A DNA stretch of 6,646 nucleotides from Nocardia sp. (GTDB lineage: Bacteria > Actinomycetota > Actinomycetes > Mycobacteriales > Mycobacteriaceae): contig JABFXT010000159.1 of the NCBI GenBank assembly GCA_013361595.1, forward strand, positions 1 to 6,646, given 5' to 3'. Shown here piece after piece: positions 6,248-6,646 of this stretch. Position 1 is the first letter of the stretch, and each line of letters opens with the position of its first letter. Made by a program: the position numbers and the translations under genes. The notes under the pieces were generated by a model that did not search any database, was not told the DNA's origin, and saw nothing but the letters and a program-made list of their open reading frames with translations.

Positions 6248-6646
6248 TCATCCGCGCGGCGGCGGCCCTTCATCCGCGTGAACCGGCGCGGATACCGCCG
6301 GAACGGCGGCTGCCGGAGCATTCGTCTTCCCCGCCGATTCCGATGCGGCGCCTTCTTTCTTCTCCGCACCATCTTTTCGGCCGCGATCCCGTTCCGAGTC
6401 GGGCGATACGACAGGCGACGGCGTATCGCCGTCGGCCGCCACCGCGGGAATCGCCGGTTCGGCGCGTTCGACCGGTTTGCCCCATGGAGTACGGGCCGGT
6501 TGTTGCGACGCCGCGGCCGGACGCGCCGACCACGGATTCGACCGGGCGGCTCGACGCCGCCGGCCACCGGCGGTCCGGCCCGGTTTGTCATTCTCGGACG
6601 CGCGCCGACGGCCGCGGCCCGCGGGAGCGGCGTTCCCGGCTCCGCC
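6248..6646 (-). CDS. C-terminal end of an unrecognised, disordered Arg/Pro/Ala-rich protein (5' part beyond the right edge)
   Basis: The frame is open from the right edge to TGA 6250-6248 (132 codons). No folded domain is visible. The first part is basic with RGRRR and GGRRRRAARS clusters, then NPWS, QQPARTPWG and a Pro/Ala stretch. The last 60 residues are charged and low-complexity (SERDRGRKDGAEKKEG, then PAAAVPAVSAPV) and end in PPPRG. The composition suggests an intrinsically disordered tail. Arg/Gly-rich tails of this kind occur on actinobacterial RNA helicases and other RNA-binding proteins, and Pro/Ala-rich tails on some ESX-associated proteins, but no family-specific motif is present. 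I chose this frame because it stays open to the edge, has mostly G/C in the third position, and gives a balanced composition where the overlapping minus-strand frame (6591-6208) gives an implausibly Arg-rich one. A strong hairpin lies about 40 bases past its stop, which supports a gene end here. Confidence 0.62.
   Translation of the reverse strand, partial: GGAGNAAPAGRGRRRASENDKPGRTAGGRRRRAARSNPWSARPAAASQQPARTPWGKPVERAEPAIPAVAADGDTPSPVVSPDSERDRGRKDGAEKKEGAASESAGKTNAPAAAVPAVSAPVHADEGPPPRG

Noticed and set aside
6015..6281. 88-codon plus-strand ORF
   Set aside because: It runs through both inverted repeats, the promoter-like element and the end of the opposing gene, starts upstream of that promoter, and has no recognisable features.
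6208..6591. 127-codon minus-strand ORF with very high Arg content
   Set aside because: Out-of-frame reading of the partial gene that is open to the right edge.
1..6646. tRNA, rRNA, CRISPR, insertion-sequence ends or attachment sites
   Set aside because: No cloverleaf, no regularly spaced repeats, no transposase motif and no terminal repeats seen on either strand.

Overview
The window is about two thirds GC, with high-GC third codon positions. It carries three adjacent core genes of an ESX (type VII) secretion system, all on the minus strand and read from right to left: eccA, eccB and eccC. This gene set and composition point to a mycolic-acid actinobacterium (Nocardia, Rhodococcus, Gordonia or Mycobacterium group). 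I infer Nocardiaceae-like but cannot prove the genus.

Layout, in the order of leftward transcription. (1) 6646-6248: the C-terminal end of an unrecognised, disordered, Arg/Pro/Ala-rich protein that enters from the right edge. (2) 6247-5735: a gene-free interval of about 510 bp. It holds a long GC-rich hairpin (6168-6205), a compact dyad with AT-rich flanks (6081-6115), a rightward sigma-70-like promoter (6097-6125) overlapping that dyad, and a second bulged dyad (5982-6020). (3) 5734-3908: eccA, a cytosolic AAA+ ATPase with a TPR-type N-terminal half. (4) 3907-3804: a 104-bp gap with a possible imperfect hairpin and the eccB ribosome binding site. (5) 3803-2250: eccB, a single-pass membrane protein with a large extracytoplasmic domain. 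(6) 2253-1: eccC, overlapping eccB by ATGA. It is cut by the left edge after 751 codons, just past its first FtsK/SpoIIIE-like ATPase domain.

From family knowledge, EccB and EccC are subunits of the inner-membrane ESX channel with EccD and EccE. EccC supplies the motor and substrate recognition. EccA is a soluble ATPase thought to act on substrates or chaperones. EccD, EccE, MycP, the WXG100 (Esx) pair and any PE/PPE genes are not in the window and would be expected beyond the left edge. Presence of eccA argues against an ESX-4-type locus. The eccA-eccB-eccC order occurs in ESX-1 and ESX-3, and the sequence alone does not decide the subtype.

The coding part is orthodox. The least explained DNA is the interval upstream of eccA, where two dyads, a good promoter match and a strong hairpin lie within about 225 bp. 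They could be the control region of the ESX operon, a short independent transcript, or both.
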